Below are positions 42,078 to 50,054 of a stretch of 64,000 nt of DNA, one piece after another. Both the position numbers and the translations under genes were made by a program. The DNA comes from Lewinella sp039816955 (GTDB lineage: Bacteria > Bacteroidota > Bacteroidia > Chitinophagales > Saprospiraceae). Numbering within the stretch: the stretch's first letter is position 1; every line of letters begins with the position of its first letter. The notes under the pieces were generated by a model that was not told the origin of the DNA, made no database searches, and saw only the letters and a program-made list of their open reading frames with translations. The stretch is taken from contig JBCBWU010000007.1 in the NCBI GenBank assembly GCA_039816955.1, positions 6,373-70,372 on the forward strand. Direction: 5' to 3'.

Positions 42078-42517
42078 GCCGCATTTTTTTGATACTCATC
42101 TTTGCTCTCTTACTTGAGATACGGAAAAAAGAAGTTTTTCCTGCTAGGCTCTACCGTTCCCTGCCATTATCATCCCGTTCCGAAATCCTAGTTGAAAAAA
42201 ATAAGAAGTAACATACTTCGGCATATAACGCAGCGTTTTTCAAGTCCAAGAATAGATGGGATCGGATTCCCGGCTCATCTTCATCTTGGTGTATACTCAC
42301 GTCACAAAAAAAGTATCGGCAACACCCCTTTGTTGCAGGTGCTATCTTCTCTGTCTTCAATTTTTTTGCGGACAGAACCCTAGCTTAACAAGATTCGCAT
42401 ACTCACAGGATTCGCGTTTGAGCATACCTGACTCAGACATTTATTAGCAACTATTATCGGTTGGGATGTAACGCCTTTGGCTGTTACCAATAGCCGGTAG
42501 CCCAAAAACAGAATACT
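42078..42517. other. Intergenic region, no clear feature
   Basis: About 440 bases upstream of the beta-helix protein gene. A number of short frames exist on both strands, but none looks like a protein. Promoter elements for the GTG-started gene at 42518 are expected. Confidence 0.3.
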
Positions 42518-44221
42518 GTGAAATTTTTTCTATCCCTACTTCTAGTGGGCCTCCTTTCCTATGGCCTGCAAGCACAAAACTGCGATTGCGATCACGTTCT
42601 CGACAACCTCAGTACTACCGACGTCAACATTATTCACGCCAGCTCTTTTGACTACGCTCCGGGCGATGTTTTTTGCGTCCGTGGTGGGCAAATGGCGGGC
42701 CTCCGCTTTCTTGGCTTCAAAGGCGCCCCCGGCGAACCGCTTACGTTTACGAATTGTGAAGGTGCGGTGGTCATCAACGAAACGCCCCACGCTGGCATCA
42801 CCTTTATCGAAAGCGAATACATCCACTTAACCGGAACCGGCGACTCCAATGTGCAGTACGGTTTCCACGTAGCGCAATCGGGCGCAGGCCAGGTGGGCTT
42901 AAATGTAACAGCCTTCAGTACCGACATTGAAATTGACCACGTAGAAATCGAAAACACCGGTTTTGCCGGTATTATGGCCAAGACCGATCCCCGTTGTGAA
43001 AACCCCACTACCTGGCGGTCTAGTGGCTTCGTACTACGCAATCTTGATATTCACCACAACTACATTCACCACACTACTGGTGAAGGTATTTACATTGGTT
43101 ATTCCGGTGGCTACAAAGTGGAATCAAACGTCTCCTGCGGTGGGCAAAAACGGTTTGGCCATTGGCTGGAAAACGTAGAAGTGCATCACAATCTAATCGA
43201 AAATGTAGGTTGGGATGGTATCCAACTCAACCTGGTACGCTCTAATGGGAAAGTGCATAACAACACCATCCTCAATTGGGCCACCGCCAGCGAATTCTAC
43301 CAGGACTTTGTACTAAACGTTACGGGCGGCACCTACGAAGTGTACAACAACTATATGCGCAGCAGTGGCGGTAACGTTGGTAAAGGCATTCAGGTGATTT
43401 CCGCTCAGAGTGGGAGCAAATTTTACAACAATATGCTCGTCAATCCAGAGTCGCACGGAATGTTTATCCACGCTCGGCACGAATTTGATGATCCCGCTGA
43501 AGGCTACTACATCGTCAATAACACCATCATTCGCCCCGGGCGTTCGGGCTTCTTCTATGATGCACAGATCATGCACAGCGCGGATCAAAATTTGGTGGGC
43601 TTTCGCCAAAACGAGGCCAGTATGTACTTCGTGAATAATCTCGTGGTTTCCCCGGGTTCCAATTACGGCGTTGATCCCACTTGGAAATTGGAGCCAGAGA
43701 GTTACTTCGATTTCAATACGCCTGATACACGGGATGCGCACCTTTTCACGATCTACGGTAATTTTACCACGCGGCGTATTGATACCCTGGGCTTAGAAAA
43801 CCCGGCTCAGGATCGTTATGCGCCAGCTAATTCCAACTCGGTTTTGGTAGACCGTGGTTCCTCGGCTTTACCGTTCAATCTAAATTTTGATTTGGAGAAC
43901 GACTCCCGTGCCGTTAACGGAGCCTATGATATCGGTGCTTACGAGTTTCAAGGTATTTCTACTTCTTCGGGCTACGCTCCGGAAGAGTCACCCTTTTCGG
44001 TCTTCCCCAACCCCGCTCCAGCTGATAATCCAGTCTATATGGATCTTCCAGCAGATGATACGGAGGTTCGTATAGTAGCTGCCAACGGTCAAGTTCAGTA
44101 TCAAGCTATACATGACGGAGGGCAACAACATTTACCGATAAATCGTCTTGTGGCGGGTGTCTACTGGGTGCAGGTTCGGCGAGGAGATGTGAGCGGCGCA
44201 CAGTTATTAATTGTGCAATAA
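42518..44221 (+). CDS. T9SS-secreted right-handed beta-helix protein
   Basis: Signal peptide KFFLSLLLVGLLSYGLQA follows a GTG start at 42518. Residues about 40-480 form a parallel beta-helix with repeated 'NxxxHNxxIxNVxxxGI' units (DIHHNYIHHTTGEGIYIGYSG; EVHHNLIENVGWDGIQLNLV; VHNNTILNWAT; IVNNTIIRPGRSGFFYD). The fold is common in polysaccharide lyases, pectinases and adhesins; catalytic residues cannot be assigned. A T9SS sorting domain closes the protein (FSVFPNPAPADNPVYMDLP...INRLVAGVYWVQV). Confidence 0.9.
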   Translation: MKFFLSLLLVGLLSYGLQAQNCDCDHVLDNLSTTDVNIIHASSFDYAPGDVFCVRGGQMAGLRFLGFKGAPGEPLTFTNCEGAVVINETPHAGITFIESEYIHLTGTGDSNVQYGFHVAQSGAGQVGLNVTAFSTDIEIDHVEIENTGFAGIMAKTDPRCENPTTWRSSGFVLRNLDIHHNYIHHTTGEGIYIGYSGGYKVESNVSCGGQKRFGHWLENVEVHHNLIENVGWDGIQLNLVRSNGKVHNNTILNWATASEFYQDFVLNVTGGTYEVYNNYMRSSGGNVGKGIQVISAQSGSKFYNNMLVNPESHGMFIHARHEFDDPAEGYYIVNNTIIRPGRSGFFYDAQIMHSADQNLVGFRQNEASMYFVNNLVVSPGSNYGVDPTWKLEPESYFDFNTPDTRDAHLFTIYGNFTTRRIDTLGLENPAQDRYAPANSNSVLVDRGSSALPFNLNFDLENDSRAVNGAYDIGAYEFQGISTSSGYAPEESPFSVFPNPAPADNPVYMDLPADDTEVRIVAANGQVQYQAIHDGGQQHLPINRLVAGVYWVQVRRGDVSGAQLLIVQ

Positions 44222-44233
44222 GGATTCAATCAC

Positions 44234-44286
44234 AATGGTAATCAAAATAGCAATGGGAGATTTCCATTAGTATTTTGATTGCCATT
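44234..44286. terminator. Long hairpin between convergent genes, probable bidirectional terminator
   Basis: AATGGTAATCAAAATA pairs with TATTTTGATTGCCATT (15 of 16, with one G-T) and a smaller AATGG/CCATT stem lies inside. The structure sits 13 bases after the stop of the beta-helix gene and before the end of the convergent minus-strand gene. No T-run follows, so the terminator role is likely rather than certain. Confidence 0.55.
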
Positions 44287-44395
44287 AATATTGATCTTTG
44301 ATAACTTCCGTTTAGCGTTTTACAAGCTGCTGAACGGAGACACAATCAAGGAAATACCCAATTTCCGACCTCCGATCTCTAACTTCCCACTTCGT

Positions 44396-46435
44396 TTACC
44401 TTCCGTAAAACTGCGTAATCGGTATATCTACACTCAGGAATACGCCCCAGCGCCGGGCTTTACTTTGCTCGATGGCAAAGTTGCCATCTACGCGCCGCAA
44501 TTGGGGGCCACTTTGTACACCGCCACCAAGGCTGATCGGTAAATCCCATGGAAGGCCATATACTAGGTACAGGCCAGGTGATACGATGTTTTGCCATTCA
44601 AAAGCGGGTAGATCGGCTGAGTTGGGGTCGTTAAAACGGAAGGCTGTGAGTGCCCCAATATCTACTGCCGAGCCGAAGAGCGATAGGCTACCGTACTTGC
44701 GCATACCTATGTTAAAGGCCAGGCCTATGGGCGCAGAAACCGCTAGGATAGGGCTCCGTAGGGAGTCAATATCGCCCGAATCTTCTTCGTCCAGATCGCT
44801 CAAGTATTCCGAACCATAGGTAAGTCCGCTGTAGGCTTGTAAGGTGACCGAGAAGTTGTTGTATTTCTTCTGGTTGCCGCTCCCCTGGGGCAGGGCAAAG
44901 ACCTCAATAGCATTCGCCACATCCTGCGAGTTTTCGGACTCTGCCACCGCCGCTACAAAGTAACCGTAGCGGAAGACTTCCTTCACCAGCTTATTGTTGT
45001 TGATGTCCTCAAAGTTGCCGACCTCCTGCAGAATACCTAGCATGTTGGTGATGCTAGCCGCGTAGCGTTTCTGCGAAATGTGCAGGTTGAATTCATTCAA
45101 CTGGCGCAGCAAGCGGAAGAACACTTCCGGTGCGATACGTTCGTTATTAAATTTCTTGGTATTGGCCACGGCGCTTACGGCGCTGAGCTGAAAACCACAC
45201 TCAAACATATTGAACATCGACTCCAGCATGGGGTAGAGTAGGGGGTAGATATTTTCTACTGTATCCGACCTATTCTCCAGGGCTTTAAGCGAGGTGTTAA
45301 ACTGCTGGCTATTTTCTACAAAGCGCTGCATCTCCGATTTAAGGAGCATAAGTCGTTTCAGGTCAGTACTGCTGCTCTTGAGCACCTGGCCAAAGGTTTG
45401 CCAAGTGCCATCCTTGTTTTTACCAACTTCCAAATCCTTAGCGTCGTAGTACAGTAGCCCCAGGTAGACCTTCAGGGTTACAGGGTCGCTAAGCGCCCGG
45501 AATACTTCGGCGGGATCCTCCCAGGTACTGTCCACTTGATTCCAGAACGACTTTGCGATCAGGCGACTAAGATTAATGTTGCCGTCGATAATTCTCAGGG
45601 CATTTTCCGGTTTTGCATTGATCACTTCATTGTGAATGAAGGAGCTATCCGCCAGATAATTGAGGTAGTCCCAGAAGTTACGTTCCTGAGGTTGTTCCCC
45701 CGTCTTTTCGTTGATCAGGTATTGCGATAGCTGCAGTACATCCAGCACCGTGTACTGCGCTACTTGATTGTTAATCAATGGAGTAGTTTGCAGATAGTAT
45801 TGCAACTGTGTGGGTAATAACTCCAGGTCGCTAATGAAGCTGTAACGGAGGCTCTCCAGGTAGCGTTGGTAGACGTAAATCTCAGTCTCAGCAGTCTCAA
45901 GAGTTTGGTAGGTGGATGGAAATAACACCTGCAGTTCCCGTTGCTGATCCAGTTGTCGGTAGAAGCGACGGAAAAACGCGATGGATAATTCCTCTTTGGT
46001 TCGGGTGACCAAAAAGCGAGCGAAACCATCGGCAATTTTAGTGATACTAAAGGGTGTAGAATTATCCCCTGGTGCATCAGCTGCTACCGCTAAAGCGGGA
46101 TTTACAATAGATACGTTCTGAAACTGTGAGCTAAACCCTACAGCCACACCCTTACCGAACTCCTCATTGTTTGTAGTAAAGAAAGGATTGCCCTCTGAGA
46201 GCTCAGAAAATACATCATTGGCGAATACTTGTCCGGTACTTACTTCGGCTGAATCATAGTTCGAGTAGTAGGCCAATTTAGCCATGATCCCGTCGCTGTC
46301 AGCTCGGCCACGGATCTTAATGGTACCAGATTCCCGATCGTATTTAGAACCAATCAGCTTTGCATCCTGAAAAAGATTCTGTGTACATACCTGGTCGCTA
46401 ACTACCAGGAGTAGAAGTATAAATAGGTAACGCAT
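44396..46435 (-). CDS. Exported protein of unknown function with C-terminal beta-barrel-like region
   Basis: A 679-residue protein with signal peptide MRYLFILLLLVVSDQVC. The middle (about 120-500) is helical and polar (LDQQRELQVLFPSTYQTLETAETEIYVYQRYLESLRY; LKRLMLLKSEMQRFVENSQQ), and the last 180 residues have alternating hydrophobic strands (AVSAPIGLAFNIGMRKYGSLSLFGSAVDIGALTAFRF; WGVFLSVDIPITQFYGR) like an outer-membrane barrel. The start is 11 bases after the end of an S8 peptidase gene on the same strand, an operon arrangement. I do not recognise the family. Confidence 0.7.
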   Translation of the reverse strand: MRYLFILLLLVVSDQVCTQNLFQDAKLIGSKYDRESGTIKIRGRADSDGIMAKLAYYSNYDSAEVSTGQVFANDVFSELSEGNPFFTTNNEEFGKGVAVGFSSQFQNVSIVNPALAVAADAPGDNSTPFSITKIADGFARFLVTRTKEELSIAFFRRFYRQLDQQRELQVLFPSTYQTLETAETEIYVYQRYLESLRYSFISDLELLPTQLQYYLQTTPLINNQVAQYTVLDVLQLSQYLINEKTGEQPQERNFWDYLNYLADSSFIHNEVINAKPENALRIIDGNINLSRLIAKSFWNQVDSTWEDPAEVFRALSDPVTLKVYLGLLYYDAKDLEVGKNKDGTWQTFGQVLKSSSTDLKRLMLLKSEMQRFVENSQQFNTSLKALENRSDTVENIYPLLYPMLESMFNMFECGFQLSAVSAVANTKKFNNERIAPEVFFRLLRQLNEFNLHISQKRYAASITNMLGILQEVGNFEDINNNKLVKEVFRYGYFVAAVAESENSQDVANAIEVFALPQGSGNQKKYNNFSVTLQAYSGLTYGSEYLSDLDEEDSGDIDSLRSPILAVSAPIGLAFNIGMRKYGSLSLFGSAVDIGALTAFRFNDPNSADLPAFEWQNIVSPGLYLVYGLPWDLPISLGGGVQSGPQLRRVDGNFAIEQSKARRWGVFLSVDIPITQFYGR

Positions 46436-46446
46436 AGTTCTTGGGC

Positions 46447-47403
46447 TTAAATAGGTGTGCAGAGTTGAACTGGGTTGGTAAAAACGTCTGCGCCGTTCAT
46501 GGGCGTTGCGTTATGAGCCAAGAGGGCTTTAAACCCATCGTGGTCGAAGCGCATCGTCGCGTCACCGGATTGCTCGCGCTGTTGTTGTAGTGCCAGACTG
46601 GCAATTCCGCACAGCACCGCAGTGGATTGACTGGCGGTAAGCAGGTTTGTAGTGTATGCTTCTCCATTTGGACCTTCGTCACAAACGGAGGCACTAAATT
46701 GCGGGACAGTATAATCGATATTACTATCCAGGTCGTCACCTTGCCCGGCAAGGACTTCCTGGTGGAAGCGGTTGGTCATAGCCCCAATCTTCAGCGCGGC
46801 CGCCCGGCTTGCGGGGAAGCTTAAAGAAGTCAAGTGTCGCGGGCGGTTTACATTAGGCAGTGCCTGGAAAAACAAGATATTCTTGCTAGTAATCTCATCT
46901 AGAATAGTAGTGATTTCGGGTGAAGTAAACTTCAGTACCCCAGATGTTAGATTTCGTTCGGGGTAGACCGCAGAGCAGATGATGTCTACATCCAGCTTAT
47001 TGACGGCGTAGTCCAAGGCTCTGATGTAGTCATCTAGCCAAATATCACCGTCTGGCTCAGAAACTTTAAAAATATAAAGGTCCATCGCTGGTGCGATACC
47101 CGTGTACTCCTCGCCGGCTTGTTGTGAATCGCCGGCCATGATACCCGCCAAATTAGAACCGTGATAACTCTGGAAGTGGCCCGGATCGAAGACATTGTCT
47201 TTGCCAGTTAGGGAGTTATTATCGACCTGTAAAGTGATCTTGGTGGCATCGAAGCGATGGCCGTCGCGTTCGAGGTGTGAAAGTGCGGGATGGTTAAAAT
47301 CAACGCCGCTATCCAGCAACGCTACTTTGATGTCTTTTCCCTTTTCTGTTGAGCTAGGGTTCGGCAGAGATTGCACGAAACCGCCCCAGTCAAAGGCAGC
47401 CAT
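46447..47403 (-). CDS. S8 (subtilisin-like) serine peptidase without signal peptide
   Basis: A 318-residue peptidase with a complete catalytic set: D31 in VALLDSGVDFNHP, H81 in FQSYHGSNLAGIMAG, oxyanion N184 in FFQALPNVNRP and S258 in LLTASQSTAVLCGIASL. No signal peptide or propeptide is seen, unlike secreted subtilases, so it probably acts in the cytoplasm. It lies directly upstream of the barrel-like protein gene (11 bases, same strand). Known cytoplasmic S8 peptidases often work in signalling or conflict systems; this gene may be one of them, but that is inference. Confidence 0.88.
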   Translation of the reverse strand: MAAFDWGGFVQSLPNPSSTEKGKDIKVALLDSGVDFNHPALSHLERDGHRFDATKITLQVDNNSLTGKDNVFDPGHFQSYHGSNLAGIMAGDSQQAGEEYTGIAPAMDLYIFKVSEPDGDIWLDDYIRALDYAVNKLDVDIICSAVYPERNLTSGVLKFTSPEITTILDEITSKNILFFQALPNVNRPRHLTSLSFPASRAAALKIGAMTNRFHQEVLAGQGDDLDSNIDYTVPQFSASVCDEGPNGEAYTTNLLTASQSTAVLCGIASLALQQQREQSGDATMRFDHDGFKALLAHNATPMNGADVFTNPVQLCTPI

Positions 47404-47720
47404 AGGCTTTAGGTTTTGATACTTGAATATGGATTACTTAAGGGCCTTGAGCCAAAAGTAGGTTTTTTATTGGAAATTTTAATATGTTTCACGCTAGTGA
47501 GCGGCACCAAAAGCCTTTAGCTATTAGAGGCATAGCTAAGGGGAAGAGCTTGTACATGACTATAGTAATAGTGAATAGAGGCAGGATAGGAAAGCCGTTT
47601 TTCTACAGTGCGTTTTGTGGTTTCGCGGCATTCATCCTGCCTTCATTATCTGAAGCGATATGAATCCTGCGAAACTAATCATGTGCGGCGTTTTATCTTC
47701 TTGTGATAACTCAGCGACTA
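47404..47720. other. Intergenic region, one short inverted repeat
   Basis: About 315 bases upstream of the S8 peptidase gene and downstream of a small membrane-protein gene. GGCAGGAT (47579-47586) and ATCCTGCC (47634-47641) form a short inverted repeat with a 47-base loop. No gene fragment was recognised. Confidence 0.3.
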
Positions 47721-48011
47721 CTACGATCCGCCGAAGGGCGTTCCAAATACACCTACCGCAAGTTCGGCCCACAACAACACAAAGAGGACAAATACCACAA
47801 CAAAAAGTAAAATTCGGTGTCGTCGCTGGGTCACTACACGAAGTATGGCTTCTATCACTAGCGCAAGGCCCAGCAATAGGCCACCTGCTACAATGAAGTC
47901 GCCTAGTGTCCAATTGACCTCGCCGCTGAAGCGCATAGCTACGAAGGGAATGGCTAATAAGAGTGGTATACCAAGTACCATATTTAAGAATCGTTTGTTC
48001 TGAGCTGTCAT
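47721..48011 (-). CDS. Small membrane protein (three helices)
   Basis: A 96-residue protein from the ATG at 48011 (MTAQNKRFLNMVLGIP). Three membrane helices are visible: LGIPLLLAIPFVAMRF, GDFIVAGGLLLGLALVIEAILR and RILLFVVVFVLFVLLWAELAVGVFG. The stretch VNWTLGDFIVAG between the first two is a pattern known from many short Bacteroidota proteins with no assigned function. A longer start 13 codons upstream is possible but less typical. Confidence 0.72.
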   Translation of the reverse strand: MTAQNKRFLNMVLGIPLLLAIPFVAMRFSGEVNWTLGDFIVAGGLLLGLALVIEAILRVVTQRRHRILLFVVVFVLFVLLWAELAVGVFGTPFGGS

Positions 48012-48192
48012 CGCTAAGTTGTTTATAAATAAAAGTACTTTGTTTTTCAAAGTAATGAATATTTATTCAGAAAAACAAATTCCTCATTTGATTAGATGAG
48101 GCTTTGAGGGCTTGTGAAACGACTCTTGAAGTGGTTCTCCCTACCGTGTATCGGCTTCCCCTTCTTTGACCTTTTCCGTAAAAAGTGGTAAT

Positions 48193-48368
48193 GAACTGAT
48201 TTAAACTTTTGTGGTGTTGATGAGCCTGAGCCATTGTGGGTTCTGGCGAAGAGGCTTTCCGAGTGCATACCTGGAAGGTATCCCGCAGCAAGTGCGGGAA
48301 GGAAAACGCTGAAGTCAGGTTCCATAAGGGCTTGAGGCGCAATCCATTAGAAAAGTTTAAATCAGTTC
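48193..48368. mobile_element. MITE-like inverted-repeat element (176 bp), family C
   Basis: GAACTGATTTAAACTTTT at 48193-48210 and its perfect reverse complement at 48351-48368 bound a non-coding 176-base stretch. The same end sequence appears again near 49829-49845 (AAGTTTAAATCAGTTCAAT), joined to a truncated gene. The inner part contains a GC-rich imperfect hairpin around 48275-48300 (TCCCGCAGCAAGTGCGGGA). No transposase gene is present, so it would need one in trans. Confidence 0.6.
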
Positions 48369-48564
48369 AATATTATATCCGTACCGTTGTTGTAATCTGG
48401 TCCAAATATTCCATTGAGAGTGATCCAGATCATTATCTATTTCATTTTGGATATATAAGTCTTTCCTTACGTCCACGTAGTACCTAATAAATACCTAATT
48501 TTTGCCGCGCTCGTAAAGCTTCGAAGTACTACCTTCGCTTCGAATTGAGATCAACTAGCGCAAA

Positions 48565-48969
48565 ATGAAAAAGTTACTCTTGGCTGCTTTCTTGGTTAGC
48601 CTGGTGGGTACTGGTTTGGAGCTGCTATTGCTGGAGCATTTTGAGGGCTTTTGGCAAATCATTCCTCTGGTACTGATGGGCCTGGGCTTGCTCTGTTTAG
48701 CGTGGTTCGCCATCGGGAAATCATCTCCGAGCCGTCAGGTTTTTCGTGGGTTAATGCTCTTGTTTATGATCAGTGGTGTGCTTGGCTTTGCCCTGCACTA
48801 CAACGGTAATATGGCCTTTGAATTAGAGATGTATCCCTCAATGCAAGGTGCAGAACTGGCATGGGAGACTCTCAAAGGTGCTACGCCTGTACTGGCACCG
48901 GGTACGATGATTGCCACTGCTCTGCTGGGGTGGGCTTTTACCATGACTTGGCCAGTACAAGAACAATGA
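48565..48969 (+). CDS. Small membrane protein (four helices), unknown
   Basis: A 134-residue integral membrane protein with helices at about 3-23, 29-50, 59-80 and 110-130. No known motif is visible. It starts at ATG 48565 and stops 81 bases before the HHH lipoprotein gene on the same strand, so the two may be co-transcribed. Confidence 0.68.
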   Translation: MKKLLLAAFLVSLVGTGLELLLLEHFEGFWQIIPLVLMGLGLLCLAWFAIGKSSPSRQVFRGLMLLFMISGVLGFALHYNGNMAFELEMYPSMQGAELAWETLKGATPVLAPGTMIATALLGWAFTMTWPVQEQ

Positions 48970-49050
48970 TCATTACCTTGAAAATATAGCGTGTTTGACT
49001 TCATTTGCTTGGCGCAAAAGAGTTCACTTTAATCATCAAATAAAAAATAA

Positions 49051-49758
49051 ATGCAACGTTTAATTTGGCTCCTGTTTATAGCCGCTTTTGCCGTTAACTG
49101 TGGTGGCGATACCGCAACTGAGGCCACCGAAGAAACGGCGGAAACACCAACTGAAGAAACGGCAGCTGCTACAGAAGAAGCTAGCCCTGAGACCCCGTAT
49201 GTTTTGAATCCAAATATTGCCTCCGTAAGAGAACTGACTGGTTTTCTCGGCATCAGCGAGGAATTTGCACAGCAGATTATCGATGGCCGCCCGTACCTCA
49301 ATATGAACGACTTCAGTGAACAGTTGGGTACTGTAGGTCTGGAAGAAGCTGCGGTTGCAGCTTTTGTTGGCAATTGTTTCGTACCCCTGAATTTAAATAC
49401 TGCATCCGAGGAAGAGTTTAAAATGGTACCAGGGGTAGGAGACAAGATGGCCCACGAATTTGAGGAGTATCGTCCGTATAAAAAGATAGCTCAGTTCCGT
49501 CGAGAAATGGGCAAGTATGTAAATGACGAGGAAATTGCCCGCTACGAAAAATACGTTTTTGTACCCGTTGCTCTTAACTCCGCTACGGATGAAGAAATTT
49601 TGGCTATCCCGGGTGTAGGAAAGAAAATGCTACGCGAGTTTAAAGAATACCGTCCTTATGTGAGCATTGAACAGTTTCGCCGCGAAATCGGCAAATACGT
49701 AGACGATAATGAACTGGCTCGTTTAGAGCGCTACGTCTACGTGGATACAGCGGGATAA
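49051..49758 (+). CDS. Lipoprotein with three helix-hairpin-helix domains
   Basis: A lipobox signal peptide (LLFIAAFAVNC) is followed by a Glu/Thr/Ala-rich linker (about 20-45) and three helix-hairpin-helix modules. The first is degenerate (LNPNIASVRELTGFLGISEEFAQQIID); the second and third are close copies (LNLNTASEEEFKMVPGVGDKMAHEFEEYRPY...FRREMGKYVNDEEIARYEKYVFVPV and LNSATDEEILAIPGVGKKMLREFKEYRPY...FRREIGKYVDDNELARLERYVYV). HHH motifs with PGVG hairpins bind DNA backbone in ComEA-like proteins, so a role in extracellular DNA binding or uptake is possible. The rest of a competence system is not in the window. Confidence 0.85.
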   Translation: MQRLIWLLFIAAFAVNCGGDTATEATEETAETPTEETAAATEEASPETPYVLNPNIASVRELTGFLGISEEFAQQIIDGRPYLNMNDFSEQLGTVGLEEAAVAAFVGNCFVPLNLNTASEEEFKMVPGVGDKMAHEFEEYRPYKKIAQFRREMGKYVNDEEIARYEKYVFVPVALNSATDEEILAIPGVGKKMLREFKEYRPYVSIEQFRREIGKYVDDNELARLERYVYVDTAG

Positions 49759-49779
49759 AAAATTCTCTTATCAATACGT

Positions 49780-49815
49780 CATCTCAAATCTTTCAACTTT
49801 GGAAGATTTGGGATG
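49780..49815. terminator. Hairpin after the HHH lipoprotein gene
   Basis: CATCTCAAATCTT pairs with AAGATTTGGGATG (mostly paired) around a ten-base loop, about 20 bases after the stop of the HHH lipoprotein. It lacks a T-run, so its role as terminator is not certain. Confidence 0.4.
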
Positions 49816-49826
49816 ATGCCTTCCTT

Positions 49827-49845
49827 AAGTTTAAATCAGTTCAAT
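49827..49845. repeat. Third copy of the family C repeat end
   Basis: AAGTTTAAATCAGTTCAAT is identical over 19 bases to the right end of the 48193-48368 element. Here it forms the end of a truncated gene, whose stop codon is inside the repeat (TTAAAT on the plus strand). Confidence 0.55.
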
Positions 49846-50046
49846 CACTTGTTTGCTACCCAACTGCTTTTTTAGGAATCTTTTTGTAGCCAGAATTGCT
49901 AAACAACGCCCAGCATTCTCCATCATCTGAATCAGCTCAATCTTATATTCCTCCATCATCAAACGATCCACTTCAATCATCTGCTCGGTGCTGATGCGGG
50001 GAATCTCTTTCCTGTAGGTTTTGATTTTTGCTATACGCGAAACTCC
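49831..50046 (-). pseudogene. N-terminal remnant of an NAD(P)H-hydrate epimerase (YjeF_N)
   Basis: The minus strand encodes KIKTYRKEIPRISTEQMIEV then DRLMMEEYKIELIQMMENAG and RCLAILATKRFLKKQLGSKQ, ending VIELI and a stop. The segment 'MIEVDRLMMEEYKIELIQMMENAGR' is the start of the YjeF_N domain, which repairs hydrated NAD(P)H. Only about 60 residues remain of more than 220, and no ATG precedes the conserved start. The gene seems to have been cut at the family C repeat. Confidence 0.7.
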
Positions 50047-50054
50047 TTATTACA

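Noticed and set aside
47579..47641. Inverted repeat GGCAGGAT/ATCCTGCC
   Set aside because: Only eight bases with a long loop; could arise by chance.
48067..48487. Overlapping frames on both strands
   Set aside because: They lie over the inverted-repeat element and have no protein-like pattern.
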